NCBI RefSeq assembly: GCF_009911645.1
Contig: NZ_QWKI01000033.1
Coordinates: 1 to 63,564, forward strand
Direction of reading: 5' to 3'
DNA: 63,564 nt
Source: Pseudoflavonifractor sp. 60
Lineage (GTDB): Bacteria; Bacillota; Clostridia; Oscillospirales; Oscillospiraceae
Of the stretch, positions 43,186-52,007 are shown in pieces; position 1 is the first letter of the stretch, and every line of letters starts with the position of its first letter. The notes beneath the pieces were generated by a model, which made no database searches, had not been told where the DNA came from, and saw only the letters and a list, made by a program, of their open reading frames with translations. Both the position numbers and the translations under genes were made by a program.

Positions 43186-43760
43186 ACCGAAAACAGAAAA
43201 AAGAGCTGCGGCAGCACCAGTCCACCCGGCAGCTCATGGGGATCGACCAGCTCACCGACCACGGCCTGAAAACGGCCAAAGGTGAGCTGGTTTTTTATCT
43301 CATCAGCCCGGACAACCTGTCGGTGCTGTCGGCGGAGGGCGTCCGGGGCCGGGTCCGTGCCTTAACCGACCTCTTGCGGGGGCTGGACGCAGTGGAGCTG
43401 CTGGCTCTGGACTCCCGTGAGTCTTTCCAGAGCAACAAGCTCTACTACCAGGAACGGCTGGAGAAGGAGACGATTCCCGCCATCCGGGACATGCTCCGAA
43501 AGAATATGGAGCACCTGGACAAGATCCAGTCCACCACCGCCTCGGCCAGAGAGTTTGCCTTGGTCCACCGGATTGGGCTCAAGTCCAGTGAGGACCACAG
43601 CAGCCTGAAGCAATTGGAGAAGCGCATCCGGGACTGCGGTTTTCACGTCCGGCTGGCGGAGGAACAGGACATCAAGCGGCTCCTGGCAGTTTACTACCAG
43701 CAGGACGTGACCACCGAGCACTTCGACAGCTTTGATGGAGAAGGGAGTATGAATGGCTAA
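43182..43760 (+). CDS. VirB4-associated soluble protein
   Basis: Translation starts at TTG overlapping the PrgI-like stop. The 192-residue protein has a basic N-terminus (NRKQKKELRQHQSTRQLMG) and mixed alpha/beta content (GELVFYLISPDNLSVLSAEGVRGRV), resembling the N-terminal module that in other systems is fused to VirB4/TraC-type ATPases. It overlaps VirB4 by eight bases. It most likely helps dock VirB4 at the channel. Confidence 0.65.
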   Translation: MNRKQKKELRQHQSTRQLMGIDQLTDHGLKTAKGELVFYLISPDNLSVLSAEGVRGRVRALTDLLRGLDAVELLALDSRESFQSNKLYYQERLEKETIPAIRDMLRKNMEHLDKIQSTTASAREFALVHRIGLKSSEDHSSLKQLEKRIRDCGFHVRLAEEQDIKRLLAVYYQQDVTTEHFDSFDGEGSMNG

Positions 43761-45588
43761 AAAGCAGAAGAAAAAGAAGAAAGCGCCGGCAAGCGTGGAG
43801 ATCGTCCAGCCCAAAGATTTCCTGGACATGATCGCCCCCGCCGCCGTGAAGTTCAACACGGATTCCTATATCCTGGGCAGCTCCTGCCGCTGCGTCCTAG
43901 CCCTGCGGGGGTATCCCGCCAGCACCGAGGAGCTGGCATTACTGTGCCACTTGGGTGAGAAAAGCGGCACCCTCCTCCATATCTTTGTCCGGCAGGTCCC
44001 CGCCGCTGAGGAAGACGCCATCCTCCACAACGCCCAGAACAAGAACCGGATGGACCGGAACAGCACCAGCAGCATGAAGCAGAGCATCACGGCGGAGGCC
44101 AACCTCCAGGATGTGGAGGTGCTCATCACCACCATGCGCCGCAACCGGGAGCCCCTGGTCCACTGCGCTGTGTTTATCGAGCTGTGCGCCAGGGACGCGG
44201 ATAGCCTCCGAGCCCTCCGGGACGATGTGACGGCTATGCTCACACGCTCCAAGCTCAGTGCCGACCGGATCTTCCTGCGACAGCTGGAGGGCTTCTGCTC
44301 TGTCAACCCCGCGGGCAGCAATGGCTTCGGTTCCCTCTATGAGCGGGTCCTGCCCGCCTCGTCGGCGGCGAACCTGTTCCCCTTCAACTATTCCGGCAAG
44401 AACGACCCCCACGGCTTTTACATCGGGAAGGACCGCTATGGCTCCAACATCATCCTGGACCTGGACCGCCGGGCGGAGGACAAGACCAACGCCAATGTCC
44501 TCATCCTGGGCAACTCCGGCCAGGGCAAGAGCTTCCTGATGAAGCTCCTGCTGTGCAATATCCTGGCCTCCGGCAAGGCTGTGATCTGCCTGGACGCAGA
44601 GCATGAGATGGACTGCCTCTGCGGCGAACTGGGCGGCTGTTTTGTGGATGTCATGAGCGGGCAGTACATTATCAACGCCCTGGAGCCCAAGCTCTGGAAT
44701 GCTGAGGGAGAAGATGATCCGGAGGCCCCTGCCGCGTTTCGCCGGCGTACCCGGCTCAGTCAGCACATCTCATTCCTCAAGGATTTCTTCCGGGCCTACA
44801 AAGACTTCTCGGACCGCCACATCGATACCATCGAGCTGATGCTGGAGCGTCTGTACAAAAAGTGGGGTCTGAACGACCACACAGACTTCCGGTCCATGCG
44901 GCCCGAGGATTATCCCATCCTCTCCGACCTCTACGATGTGATCGAGGACGCCTACCAGCATTATGACAGAGAGGAAAATCCCTTATATCCCCGAGAGCTG
45001 CTCCAGGAGGTCCTGCTGGGCCTCCACTCCATGTGCCAGGGCGCGGAGAGCAAGTTTTTCAACGGACACACCAACGTCACCTCCAGCCGCTTCCTGATCT
45101 TCGGCGTGAAGGGACTGCTGAACGCCAGCGTCAACGTCAAGAACGCTATGCTGTTCAATCTGCTCTCCTACCTCAGCGACAAGCTGCTAACGGAGGGGAA
45201 CACGACGGCGGCCCTGGACGAGCTGTACATCTGGCTCTCCAATCCCACCGCTGTGGAGTACATCCGCAACAGCCTGAAGCGGGTGCGGAAGAAGGAGTCC
45301 TCCCTGATCATGGCCTCGCAGAATCTGGAGGACTTTGACGCACCCGGCGTCCGGGAGATGACACGGCCCCTCTTCGCCATCCCCACCCACCAGTTCCTTT
45401 TCAACGCCGGCAGCGTAGACAGGCGGTTTTACATGGACAACCTCCAGCTGGAGGAGTCCGAGTTTGAGCTGATCCAGCGTCCGCAGAATGGCGTCTGCCT
45501 GTTCAAGTGCGGCAATGAGCGGTATCTGCTGGAGGTCCACGCCCCGGAGCATATTAAGGAGCTGTTTGGAGAGGGCGGCGGACGGTAG
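43753..45588 (+). CDS. virB4: VirB4-family type IV secretion ATPase
   Basis: The 611-residue ATPase powers assembly of and transfer through the mating channel. It has a basic N-terminus, a conserved N-terminal VirB4 region with FNYSGKNDPHGFYIGKDRYGSNIILDLDRR, Walker A GNSGQGKSF (about 253-261), and the C-terminal motifs ALDELYIWL (Walker B type) and LIMASQNLEDF. It is slightly short for the family because the N-terminal part is encoded by the preceding gene. It is convergent with the YolD-like gene, three bases away. Confidence 0.88.
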   Translation: MAKKQKKKKKAPASVEIVQPKDFLDMIAPAAVKFNTDSYILGSSCRCVLALRGYPASTEELALLCHLGEKSGTLLHIFVRQVPAAEEDAILHNAQNKNRMDRNSTSSMKQSITAEANLQDVEVLITTMRRNREPLVHCAVFIELCARDADSLRALRDDVTAMLTRSKLSADRIFLRQLEGFCSVNPAGSNGFGSLYERVLPASSAANLFPFNYSGKNDPHGFYIGKDRYGSNIILDLDRRAEDKTNANVLILGNSGQGKSFLMKLLLCNILASGKAVICLDAEHEMDCLCGELGGCFVDVMSGQYIINALEPKLWNAEGEDDPEAPAAFRRRTRLSQHISFLKDFFRAYKDFSDRHIDTIELMLERLYKKWGLNDHTDFRSMRPEDYPILSDLYDVIEDAYQHYDREENPLYPRELLQEVLLGLHSMCQGAESKFFNGHTNVTSSRFLIFGVKGLLNASVNVKNAMLFNLLSYLSDKLLTEGNTTAALDELYIWLSNPTAVEYIRNSLKRVRKKESSLIMASQNLEDFDAPGVREMTRPLFAIPTHQFLFNAGSVDRRFYMDNLQLEESEFELIQRPQNGVCLFKCGNERYLLEVHAPEHIKELFGEGGGR

Positions 45589-45591
45589 GGT

Positions 45592-45804
45592 TTATATATC
45601 CGGAAATTCCTCGGTCTCGACCATGCTGGCTTTTTCAGCCGTTGACTTGGCCGTCTCCTGAACGGCATCCTCATAGCCGGTCAGCGCCCGGAAAGGCATA
45701 AACTGAGCGGCCCGGTCATGCATGGGCATGTGGGAGTGCGTCGTAGAAACGTGGTGCGGCAAGGTGATGATATCGTCATATCTACCCACTGCGGTGCCCC
45801 CCAA
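45592..45804 (-). CDS. YolD-like protein
   Basis: The 70-residue protein contains the YolD signature HDRAAQFMPFRALTGYEDAVQETA. YolD-like proteins accompany Y-family polymerases in Firmicutes SOS operons. Here it follows the polymerase gene on the same strand with a 23-base overlap, which supports the call. Confidence 0.8.
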   Translation of the reverse strand: MGGTAVGRYDDIITLPHHVSTTHSHMPMHDRAAQFMPFRALTGYEDAVQETAKSTAEKASMVETEEFPDI

Positions 45805-47290
45805 TCATGTTGTTGCGGTCCTTGGCCGTCGCTCCTTCCTCCAGATTCATGCCTTTCAGAATGGCGTTTTTGCCGTACCGCTTCTTGATATCCAGCATAG
45901 CCTGCTGAAGCTTTTTCTCCCTTGCCAGCTCTGTAGCTTTTTGAGCTTCCTGTTCCTGCTTGGCGGCATAGTCCGTGAACAGGTCGATCTGCTCAAACGC
46001 CTTCTTGTCCGGTGCGGACGCCTCATCCGCCACACGGGTGGCAGTGAGGTAGAAGCGGCGGATCAGCAGACCACGGTCAATAATGCGGTCGAACAGCTCC
46101 AGTGCGGCGGCTGTGATCCGTTTGGTGGAGGCGGTGTACTCCTCCAGATTGGCGGACCCGTGGGCGTGCTTGGGGACCTCCCGGCCATAGCGATCCTTGG
46201 TGACCTCCCCATGGTACTTTTTGCGCCGCTCCGGGTCGTTGAGGTTGTCCCGGTCATAGCCTATCGTCAGCACAAGCTGGTCGGTGACCAGCACCTTGTC
46301 CACCAGATCTAGTGCCAGCTGGTCCGCCATTTCCTTCACCACCAGCCGGGCCTTGTCATAGTCGTAGCCGCATTGCAGGACTTGGCCGGAACCGACGCTC
46401 TTGGACTCCGGCTTGTATGCCTTGATATCCGAGATCATGACAGGCTCCCAGCCCCAGGCGTGGTCGATGAGCAGCTCCGCGTTGATCCCGAACAGCTTGT
46501 AAAGCAGCTCCTCATTTTCCAGGGAGCAGCGGGCAATATCGCCCATGGTGTACAGACCGCACCACTCCAGCTTTCTGGCGTAGCCGGAACCCACCCGCCA
46601 GAAGTCTGTGAGCGGACGGTGATCCCACAGCAGGCGGCGGTAACTGTCCTCGGTCAGCTTGGCGATGCGGACGCCGTACTGGTCCGGCTTGATACGCTTG
46701 GCCATGATATCCATGGCGACCTTGCAGAGATACAGATTAGGACCTATCCCCGCCGTGGCGGTGATCCCTGTGGTCTCCAGTACATCCAGGATAATTTTTC
46801 TGGCCAGCTCTCGGGCGGTGAGCTTGTAGGTATCCAGGTAATTGGTGACATCCATCAGCACCTCGTCGATGCTGTAGTTGTGGATATCTTCGGGAGCAAT
46901 GTATTTCAGGTAGACACCGTAAACCCTGGTGCTCCAGTCAATATAGTGAGCCATCCGGGGCGGGGCCACGATGTAGTCTACCGCCAGGCCGGGATCAGCT
47001 TTCAGTTTTGTATCGTCGGAGGAGGAGCCGCTGAACTGCCGTCCAGGAGCAGCCCATAGCCGCTTGGCGTTGACCTCTTTGACCCGCTGTACCACTTCAA
47101 ACAGCCGGGCACGGCCTGAGATCCCATAGGCTTTCAGGCTGGGAGTGACCGCGAGGCAGATGGTCTTTTCTGTACGGCTCAGGTCTGCCACCACAAGGTT
47201 GGTGGTCAGCGGGTCAAGGCCACGCTCGACGCATTCCACGGACGCGTAAAAGCTCTTCAAATCTATGGCCAGATAGGTGCGTTCGCCCAC
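45782..47290 (-). CDS. Y-family DNA polymerase (UmuC/UvrX-like)
   Basis: The 502-residue protein begins with the Y-family motif YLAIDLKSFYASVECVERG (metal-binding Asp10) and has the second acidic motif YSIDEVLMDV and the thumb region GIGPNLYLCKVAMDIMAKR. A little-finger-like region and a basic C-terminus follow. It performs error-prone bypass of DNA damage. With YolD and near Tag and an AlkZ-related protein, it forms part of a damage-tolerance cargo. Upstream (47291-47392) is a short AT-rich gap shared with a divergent gene. Confidence 0.87.
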   Translation of the reverse strand: MGERTYLAIDLKSFYASVECVERGLDPLTTNLVVADLSRTEKTICLAVTPSLKAYGISGRARLFEVVQRVKEVNAKRLWAAPGRQFSGSSSDDTKLKADPGLAVDYIVAPPRMAHYIDWSTRVYGVYLKYIAPEDIHNYSIDEVLMDVTNYLDTYKLTARELARKIILDVLETTGITATAGIGPNLYLCKVAMDIMAKRIKPDQYGVRIAKLTEDSYRRLLWDHRPLTDFWRVGSGYARKLEWCGLYTMGDIARCSLENEELLYKLFGINAELLIDHAWGWEPVMISDIKAYKPESKSVGSGQVLQCGYDYDKARLVVKEMADQLALDLVDKVLVTDQLVLTIGYDRDNLNDPERRKKYHGEVTKDRYGREVPKHAHGSANLEEYTASTKRITAAALELFDRIIDRGLLIRRFYLTATRVADEASAPDKKAFEQIDLFTDYAAKQEQEAQKATELAREKKLQQAMLDIKKRYGKNAILKGMNLEEGATAKDRNNMIGGHRSG

Positions 47291-47392
47291 AGCAGATCTC
47301 CTCCCCTCTGAAACATTTGTTTCTTTATTATAGCATACCCAGACGAGCTAAAACAAGTCCAATTACACTGTTAATTAAGGAGGACAGAGAAA

Positions 47393-48796
47393 ATGAGTAT
47401 TATTGAACTGGAGCGGTGGAAACCCTCCGAAGCAGATCCCAGCAAGCGGGAATACGCCGGCCAGCGGACAGCGGCAGAGGTGTTTGAAGAGCTGAAATAC
47501 CGGCTGGAGAGTATGGGATACCTCCCGGATGAGTATTTCCTTATGGATCACCACTGGGAAAATGGCCGTGAGATCCCCAAGGACGCGGACATTTTCTGCA
47601 CCACAGACTACGGCGGCAGCGAGGGAGTCTATCTGGACGTGTATCTCAAATGGCATGAGGACGGCAAGCCCATCACCAGGAGCTTCATCACCGGGAAAAC
47701 GCTGGGCGAGAATGGGAACGACCTGGACAAGATGTTTCTCATTTCTTCCGCCATCACCAAAGCGTTCCACGGCGACCATGCCACCCACGCCAGATATATG
47801 AAAATCGGAGGTGTAGAGGACGACACTGGCGGCAGAGTGGTCCACCTGAGCCAGCAGGAGGAGAAGATCATCATTGAGGCTCTGGTGGAACAGCGGGAGC
47901 GCCAGGAGAAGGCTATGTCTCAGACCGAACAGCTCCTGCGCCGCATGACCGGAAGCATCACCGCCTATATGGACACAGTAGGCCAGCGCCCTATGAAAAT
48001 CAGCGACTACGACAAGGCAGTCCTCGCCATTCGGGACGGAGAGCTGTCCGCTTTCAAGGATCAGTATCCCAAGGCACTGAAGAATCATGCGGATGAGCTG
48101 CTCATTGCCGCGGCGGAGCGGCCTGGCAGCGTTGGCCGGAAAATGACGCTCCAGCTTCTGCTGGATTGGAAACAGTTCACGGAGTCTGCGTACCGGACAG
48201 CCTGCCAGAAAGCGGTCGACATCGATGACCCGGAAAAGGTGTATCTTCTGTTATCGGACGCGGAGTGCTATGTGGAAAATCTGCCCCGGTCCTTCTACGG
48301 CGAGATAGCCAGCTACGCCTGTCTGGACCACCGATTCATAGCGCGGGAGCTGGTCCAACGGGGCGTCCCTGAGCGGATCGCCGCCGCGCCGCCCTTCCTC
48401 CTGGAGCAGTTCGCTATGGATGGCGACTACCGGACCCTGTCCACCTTGGTGGAGAAGGGTATCTCCGGCGGAGACAGTTCGGCAAGGGCCCTGCATATGC
48501 TGACCTGCCAGAAACGGGACCAGTGGATGGCGGAATCCCTTCTGCGAAAGCGGATGTGGGTGGACGTGAACAGCTACAGCGCCCTCTATGCCTGCATCCA
48601 AAACAAGGCTGTGAACACGGCCAAGCTGCTCCTGGATGGCGGCATGGACTTCGACCAGTACCTGAAGTGGGCGCAGGCGCGGCAGTACGGCGCTCCCAAA
48701 GAAATATACGACGCCCTGGTGGAGCACTGGTCGGAGCTGAAGGCAGAGATGGAAGAAGCGCCAGCCCAGGAAACCGGAGGGATGACCTTTGGCTGA
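47393..48796 (+). CDS. Large element protein with repeat-like C-terminal half
   Basis: The ATG follows TAAGGAGGACAG. The 467-residue protein has an N-terminal alpha/beta part (YFLMDHHWENGREIP...CTTDYGGSEGVYLDVYL) and a helical C-terminal half with weak ankyrin-like features (LYACIQNKAVNTAKLLLDGGMDFDQYL). It ends TGGMTFG, a clear copy of the shared tail. The GGAGGG in those codons lies seven bases before the TTG start of the M23 peptidase. Function unknown. Confidence 0.65.
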   Translation: MSIIELERWKPSEADPSKREYAGQRTAAEVFEELKYRLESMGYLPDEYFLMDHHWENGREIPKDADIFCTTDYGGSEGVYLDVYLKWHEDGKPITRSFITGKTLGENGNDLDKMFLISSAITKAFHGDHATHARYMKIGGVEDDTGGRVVHLSQQEEKIIIEALVEQRERQEKAMSQTEQLLRRMTGSITAYMDTVGQRPMKISDYDKAVLAIRDGELSAFKDQYPKALKNHADELLIAAAERPGSVGRKMTLQLLLDWKQFTESAYRTACQKAVDIDDPEKVYLLLSDAECYVENLPRSFYGEIASYACLDHRFIARELVQRGVPERIAAAPPFLLEQFAMDGDYRTLSTLVEKGISGGDSSARALHMLTCQKRDQWMAESLLRKRMWVDVNSYSALYACIQNKAVNTAKLLLDGGMDFDQYLKWAQARQYGAPKEIYDALVEHWSELKAEMEEAPAQETGGMTFG

Positions 48797-49811
48797 CCCC
48801 ATTCTGCTGGCCAAAGCCGCTGCCGTTCTGACTACCAGTGAAAGTGCCAGAAAGACTGTGGGCTGGATCATCGTGGCGGTCCTGTCGCCGCTCATCGTCG
48901 TCCTCGCCTTCCTGATCTCCTATGGAGCCGGTTCCGCCAGCAGCAATATCTCCACTGTGGAACTGTGCTTCTATGGCGGGCCCATCCCGGACAACCTGCC
49001 CGAAGAGTATCGGGCCCGCCTGGAGCAGACCCAGAACAGCCTGTCCGAGCTGGACAATATTGTGGCTGAAATCAATGCGCAGACAGAGAACAGCGAGAGC
49101 CTCGACGCAATCAGAGTCAAGGCTCTTTTTTATGCTCTGTACTTCGGCGCTGGGAGTCAGCCGGACCCCCGGCAGTTCGCGGACTGCTTCGTCACATACG
49201 AAGAGCGTACTGGAACAGAGGAGGATGAGGATTACACCGTGGCGGTCCCAATCGAAAATATGGAGCAGGTCTATCAGAATATCCGCTCTGTACTGGGCGT
49301 TGAACCTGCCGCCGAACAGATGGAGAACGCGGACAGCATCTACGATCTGATCCGGTACGGCTACACAGGCGGCAGCACGGACTTCACTGGGGCCGCGGCT
49401 CCCTTCATCGGCGCGGACGGCTTCTGCTCCCCCATCGGAGCGAACTGGCGGAATGTTGTCACCTCTGAATTCGGAAACCGCAGGGACCCCATCACCGGAG
49501 AGCGGCGGGGACACAACGGGATGGATCTGGCAGTGCCCACCGGCACGCCGGTCCGGGCGGCGCTGGCGGGAAAGGTCACAGCGGCCAAGTATGATTCCAG
49601 CTACGGCAGCTATGTCATGATCGACCACGGCAATGGGCTGGCCACCCTATACGCCCACAACTCCAAACTGGTGGTCAAAGTTGGGCAGACCGTTCAGGCA
49701 GGCGATGTGGTTTCCCTGTCCGGGTCCACCGGACGCTCCACCGGACCTCATCTCCATTTCGAGGTGCGGATCAATGGGGAGCGGACCAACCCGCGCAGCT
49801 ATTTGCCGTAG
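48789..49811 (+). CDS. M23 peptidase with membrane anchor (VirB1-like role)
   Basis: Translation starts at TTG overlapping the previous gene. The 340-residue protein has one membrane span (about 25-46), a linker region (about 60-200) and a C-terminal M23/LytM domain with zinc ligands His242 and Asp246 (GHNGMDLAVP) and His321/His323 (GPHLHFEVR). It cuts peptide crossbridges in peptidoglycan, opening the wall for the conjugation channel. The linker lacks the lysozyme-like domain that is often fused in such proteins. Confidence 0.85.
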   Translation: MADPILLAKAAAVLTTSESARKTVGWIIVAVLSPLIVVLAFLISYGAGSASSNISTVELCFYGGPIPDNLPEEYRARLEQTQNSLSELDNIVAEINAQTENSESLDAIRVKALFYALYFGAGSQPDPRQFADCFVTYEERTGTEEDEDYTVAVPIENMEQVYQNIRSVLGVEPAAEQMENADSIYDLIRYGYTGGSTDFTGAAAPFIGADGFCSPIGANWRNVVTSEFGNRRDPITGERRGHNGMDLAVPTGTPVRAALAGKVTAAKYDSSYGSYVMIDHGNGLATLYAHNSKLVVKVGQTVQAGDVVSLSGSTGRSTGPHLHFEVRINGERTNPRSYLP

Positions 49812-49833
49812 GTCAGAATAGGAGTGATTCGAG

Positions 49834-50676
49834 TTGAAGTTCAAAGCAAATTTTTTATACAAACCAGGCAATTTCCTAATGGACGACTGCCAGATCGAGA
49901 AGGTGGTGGAACTGTCCCATGAGGACTTCTGCCACTTGAAGATCGTTCCCTCGGACAGTCAGCCGTTTATCGTGGAGAACAGAAGCTGTATGTACAGCGA
50001 GGACGGTGTGATGCACTGCCTGCTGGCGCTGGGCCAGGGCAGCAACGACGGCGTACTGATTGAGGCGGAGGGATATCGCTATCCCCGCTACGCCGCCTAC
50101 ATTCCGGGAATGCGGGACATCGTCAACGCGGAGATAAATCGGGCGGCGGAGTTTATTGTCCGGCAGGGCACCGCGGAGTCCGCAAGTGTATGCTGGAGCG
50201 TTCGCTTTGAGGAACTGGAGAAGTCCCTGGGTCTGACGATCCGGGAAAGCTCCGGTCTGGACTCCATGCTCCGGGCCGCTCTGAAACAGCGGCCCGAGGT
50301 GGCGGCGGTGGATATGCACGACGGCTGCATTGAGATGGAGTACCACCCGGAATACTGCCAGCGGCTGAAGAAGGATGACCAGCCTGGACTCCGACTGAAA
50401 GAGCTCCTCCCTCTGCTGAAAGGGAGCGGCCTGATATTCCTGTGCCATGAGGAGGCGGAGCGGTCTGTGCTGATGGAGAACCTGCGGCTGCTGACTGATG
50501 CTGGACAGGGAGATCACGCCGCCCTGCTCAATGCCAGGGTGGCGGAGATCTGTGAGACACCGGAGGGAACGGAGATCGTACTCACTGATGTGGAACCGGA
50601 GGAGCTGGCACGATTCAACGAAGCTGTCGAGACCTTCATGGCTGCGGAGGAATCCATGGGCCCCACAATGGGATAG
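49834..50676 (+). CDS. Element accessory protein of unknown function
   Basis: The TTG start follows AGGAGTGATTCGAG. The 280-residue protein begins KFKANFLYKPGNFLMDDCQIEKVVELS and has no membrane span; similar proteins occur in conjugative elements, but I cannot name the domain with confidence. It ends MGPTMG, a shortened relative of the GGM tail. The next gene has its own AAAGGAAA site after the stop. Confidence 0.6.
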   Translation: MKFKANFLYKPGNFLMDDCQIEKVVELSHEDFCHLKIVPSDSQPFIVENRSCMYSEDGVMHCLLALGQGSNDGVLIEAEGYRYPRYAAYIPGMRDIVNAEINRAAEFIVRQGTAESASVCWSVRFEELEKSLGLTIRESSGLDSMLRAALKQRPEVAAVDMHDGCIEMEYHPEYCQRLKKDDQPGLRLKELLPLLKGSGLIFLCHEEAERSVLMENLRLLTDAGQGDHAALLNARVAEICETPEGTEIVLTDVEPEELARFNEAVETFMAAEESMGPTMG

Positions 50677-50689
50677 AAAGGAAAATGCT

Positions 50690-50968
50690 ATGGAAAAAAC
50701 CGAAATCACGCTGTCCCTTGACAGCGAACGGATGGATGCGCTGTCGTTCTATCTGGCGAAGGAGAACGCCACAGTGCAGAAGAAAATGGAGGAAGCTCTG
50801 CGGCAGCTGTATGAGACTGCCGTGCCGGAGCCGGTGCGGGAGTACCTGGACGCCAAGACTGCCGCTGCCGCCCGGCCCAAACGCCCGGCTCGTCCGAACC
50901 GGGCTAAAACGGTCCCGCAGCAAACAGCAGAAGCCTCCCTGAATGAGCAAAAGGAGGAAAGCACATGA
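50690..50968 (+). CDS. Small helical protein, DUF6103-like
   Basis: The 92-residue protein has a strand-like start (EKTEITLSLDSERMDALSFYLAKENATVQKKMEEALRQLYE) followed by a basic, Pro/Ala-rich tail (KRPARPNRAKTV). The N-terminal 65 residues align with the first 65 of the next protein, so the two genes share this domain. It may bind DNA or a transfer protein. It overlaps the next gene by four bases. Confidence 0.62.
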   Translation: MEKTEITLSLDSERMDALSFYLAKENATVQKKMEEALRQLYETAVPEPVREYLDAKTAAAARPKRPARPNRAKTVPQQTAEASLNEQKEEST

Positions 50969-51993
50969 GCAGATCTGTTGAGTTAGTGCTGTGGATCGAT
51001 GAGTACGAGATGGAAGCCCTTTCCGCTGTGCTGGCAGAGCAAGGCACTACCGTAGAGAAGCGGATGCGGAAGGCGCTGGATGAGCTTTGTGTGGAGCTGG
51101 TCCCGGTAAACGTGCTGCAGGAGATCCGCATCCGCAGGGATGAGGAGGATGCCGCGGCGAAAGCGGAGGAGGAAGCGACCCGGAAGTACACCGCCTTCTG
51201 TGTGCGGGAGAATGAGATGGAGTCGTTTTTTCAGATGGACAGCAAAGAGGATATTCTGGAGGTCGCCAAGTTCCTGCGCCGGTATCTGCGTGAGGAGCAG
51301 GGACAGGGTGCCGCCGCGCTCCAGACAAGCGCCTTCGCCAGAATGAAGCCGATCACCGCTGAACAGTACGACCAGCTGCTGGCGCTGCGGATGGAGGAGC
51401 CTGGCAAAGTTACCGGAGTGTTTGATCTGGACTTTGACAAACAGGAGGTCTCCACAGTGGACGCCGCCAACGGCTGGAAAACCTGGTCCATGCAGGACGT
51501 CTCCACCGCTGTCTACCACGCCTACCGGAAGAGCTATCTCAGCGCGGAGCAGTACATGACCCGATTCCTGGACAGGCTGAACGGAAAGGCGCTCACCTCA
51601 GCAGGTCACCTCTCCGCATGGAATATCTCCTTTGCGGAGGAGATCAGTGAGATAGGCACTCTGCTGAATTTCTATCTGCCCACCTACTTCAACGTGGATG
51701 CGGTGTTCGGCACTCACGTCCGCACTGGCGAGAACGATGACACTCTGAACGTCTACGCCAACTACGATATGGCTACCGGACAGGTCTGCGATGAGCTGGA
51801 GGTCGATATGCACTGGGCAGATGGCCGGGAGGAATCGGTGGAGTATCGGCTCAACGCTGTTGAGAAAGCGACCCTGCTGCGCAAGATGGATGACTACTGC
51901 CAGCAACAGACCGGACAAACCTTGGCGGAGTACAGTGCCCAGCGAATGGCAGAGATGCGGGAAACGTCCGGACCAATGATCCCGCAGATGTGA
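50965..51993 (+). CDS. Element protein with the same N-terminal domain as its neighbour
   Basis: The 342-residue protein starts with VELVLWIDEYEMEALSAVLAEQGTTVEKRMRKALDELC, a copy of the N-terminal domain of the preceding 92-residue protein. A longer unique region follows, with FDLDFDKQEVSTV and SAWNISFAEEISEIGTLLNFYLPTYFNVDAVFGTH. It ends GPMIPQM. The ATG overlaps the previous stop. The next gene starts 14 bases on with its own AAGGAGGT. Function unknown. Confidence 0.62.
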   Translation: MSRSVELVLWIDEYEMEALSAVLAEQGTTVEKRMRKALDELCVELVPVNVLQEIRIRRDEEDAAAKAEEEATRKYTAFCVRENEMESFFQMDSKEDILEVAKFLRRYLREEQGQGAAALQTSAFARMKPITAEQYDQLLALRMEEPGKVTGVFDLDFDKQEVSTVDAANGWKTWSMQDVSTAVYHAYRKSYLSAEQYMTRFLDRLNGKALTSAGHLSAWNISFAEEISEIGTLLNFYLPTYFNVDAVFGTHVRTGENDDTLNVYANYDMATGQVCDELEVDMHWADGREESVEYRLNAVEKATLLRKMDDYCQQQTGQTLAEYSAQRMAEMRETSGPMIPQM

Positions 51994-52007
51994 AGGAGGT
52001 ACTGATA

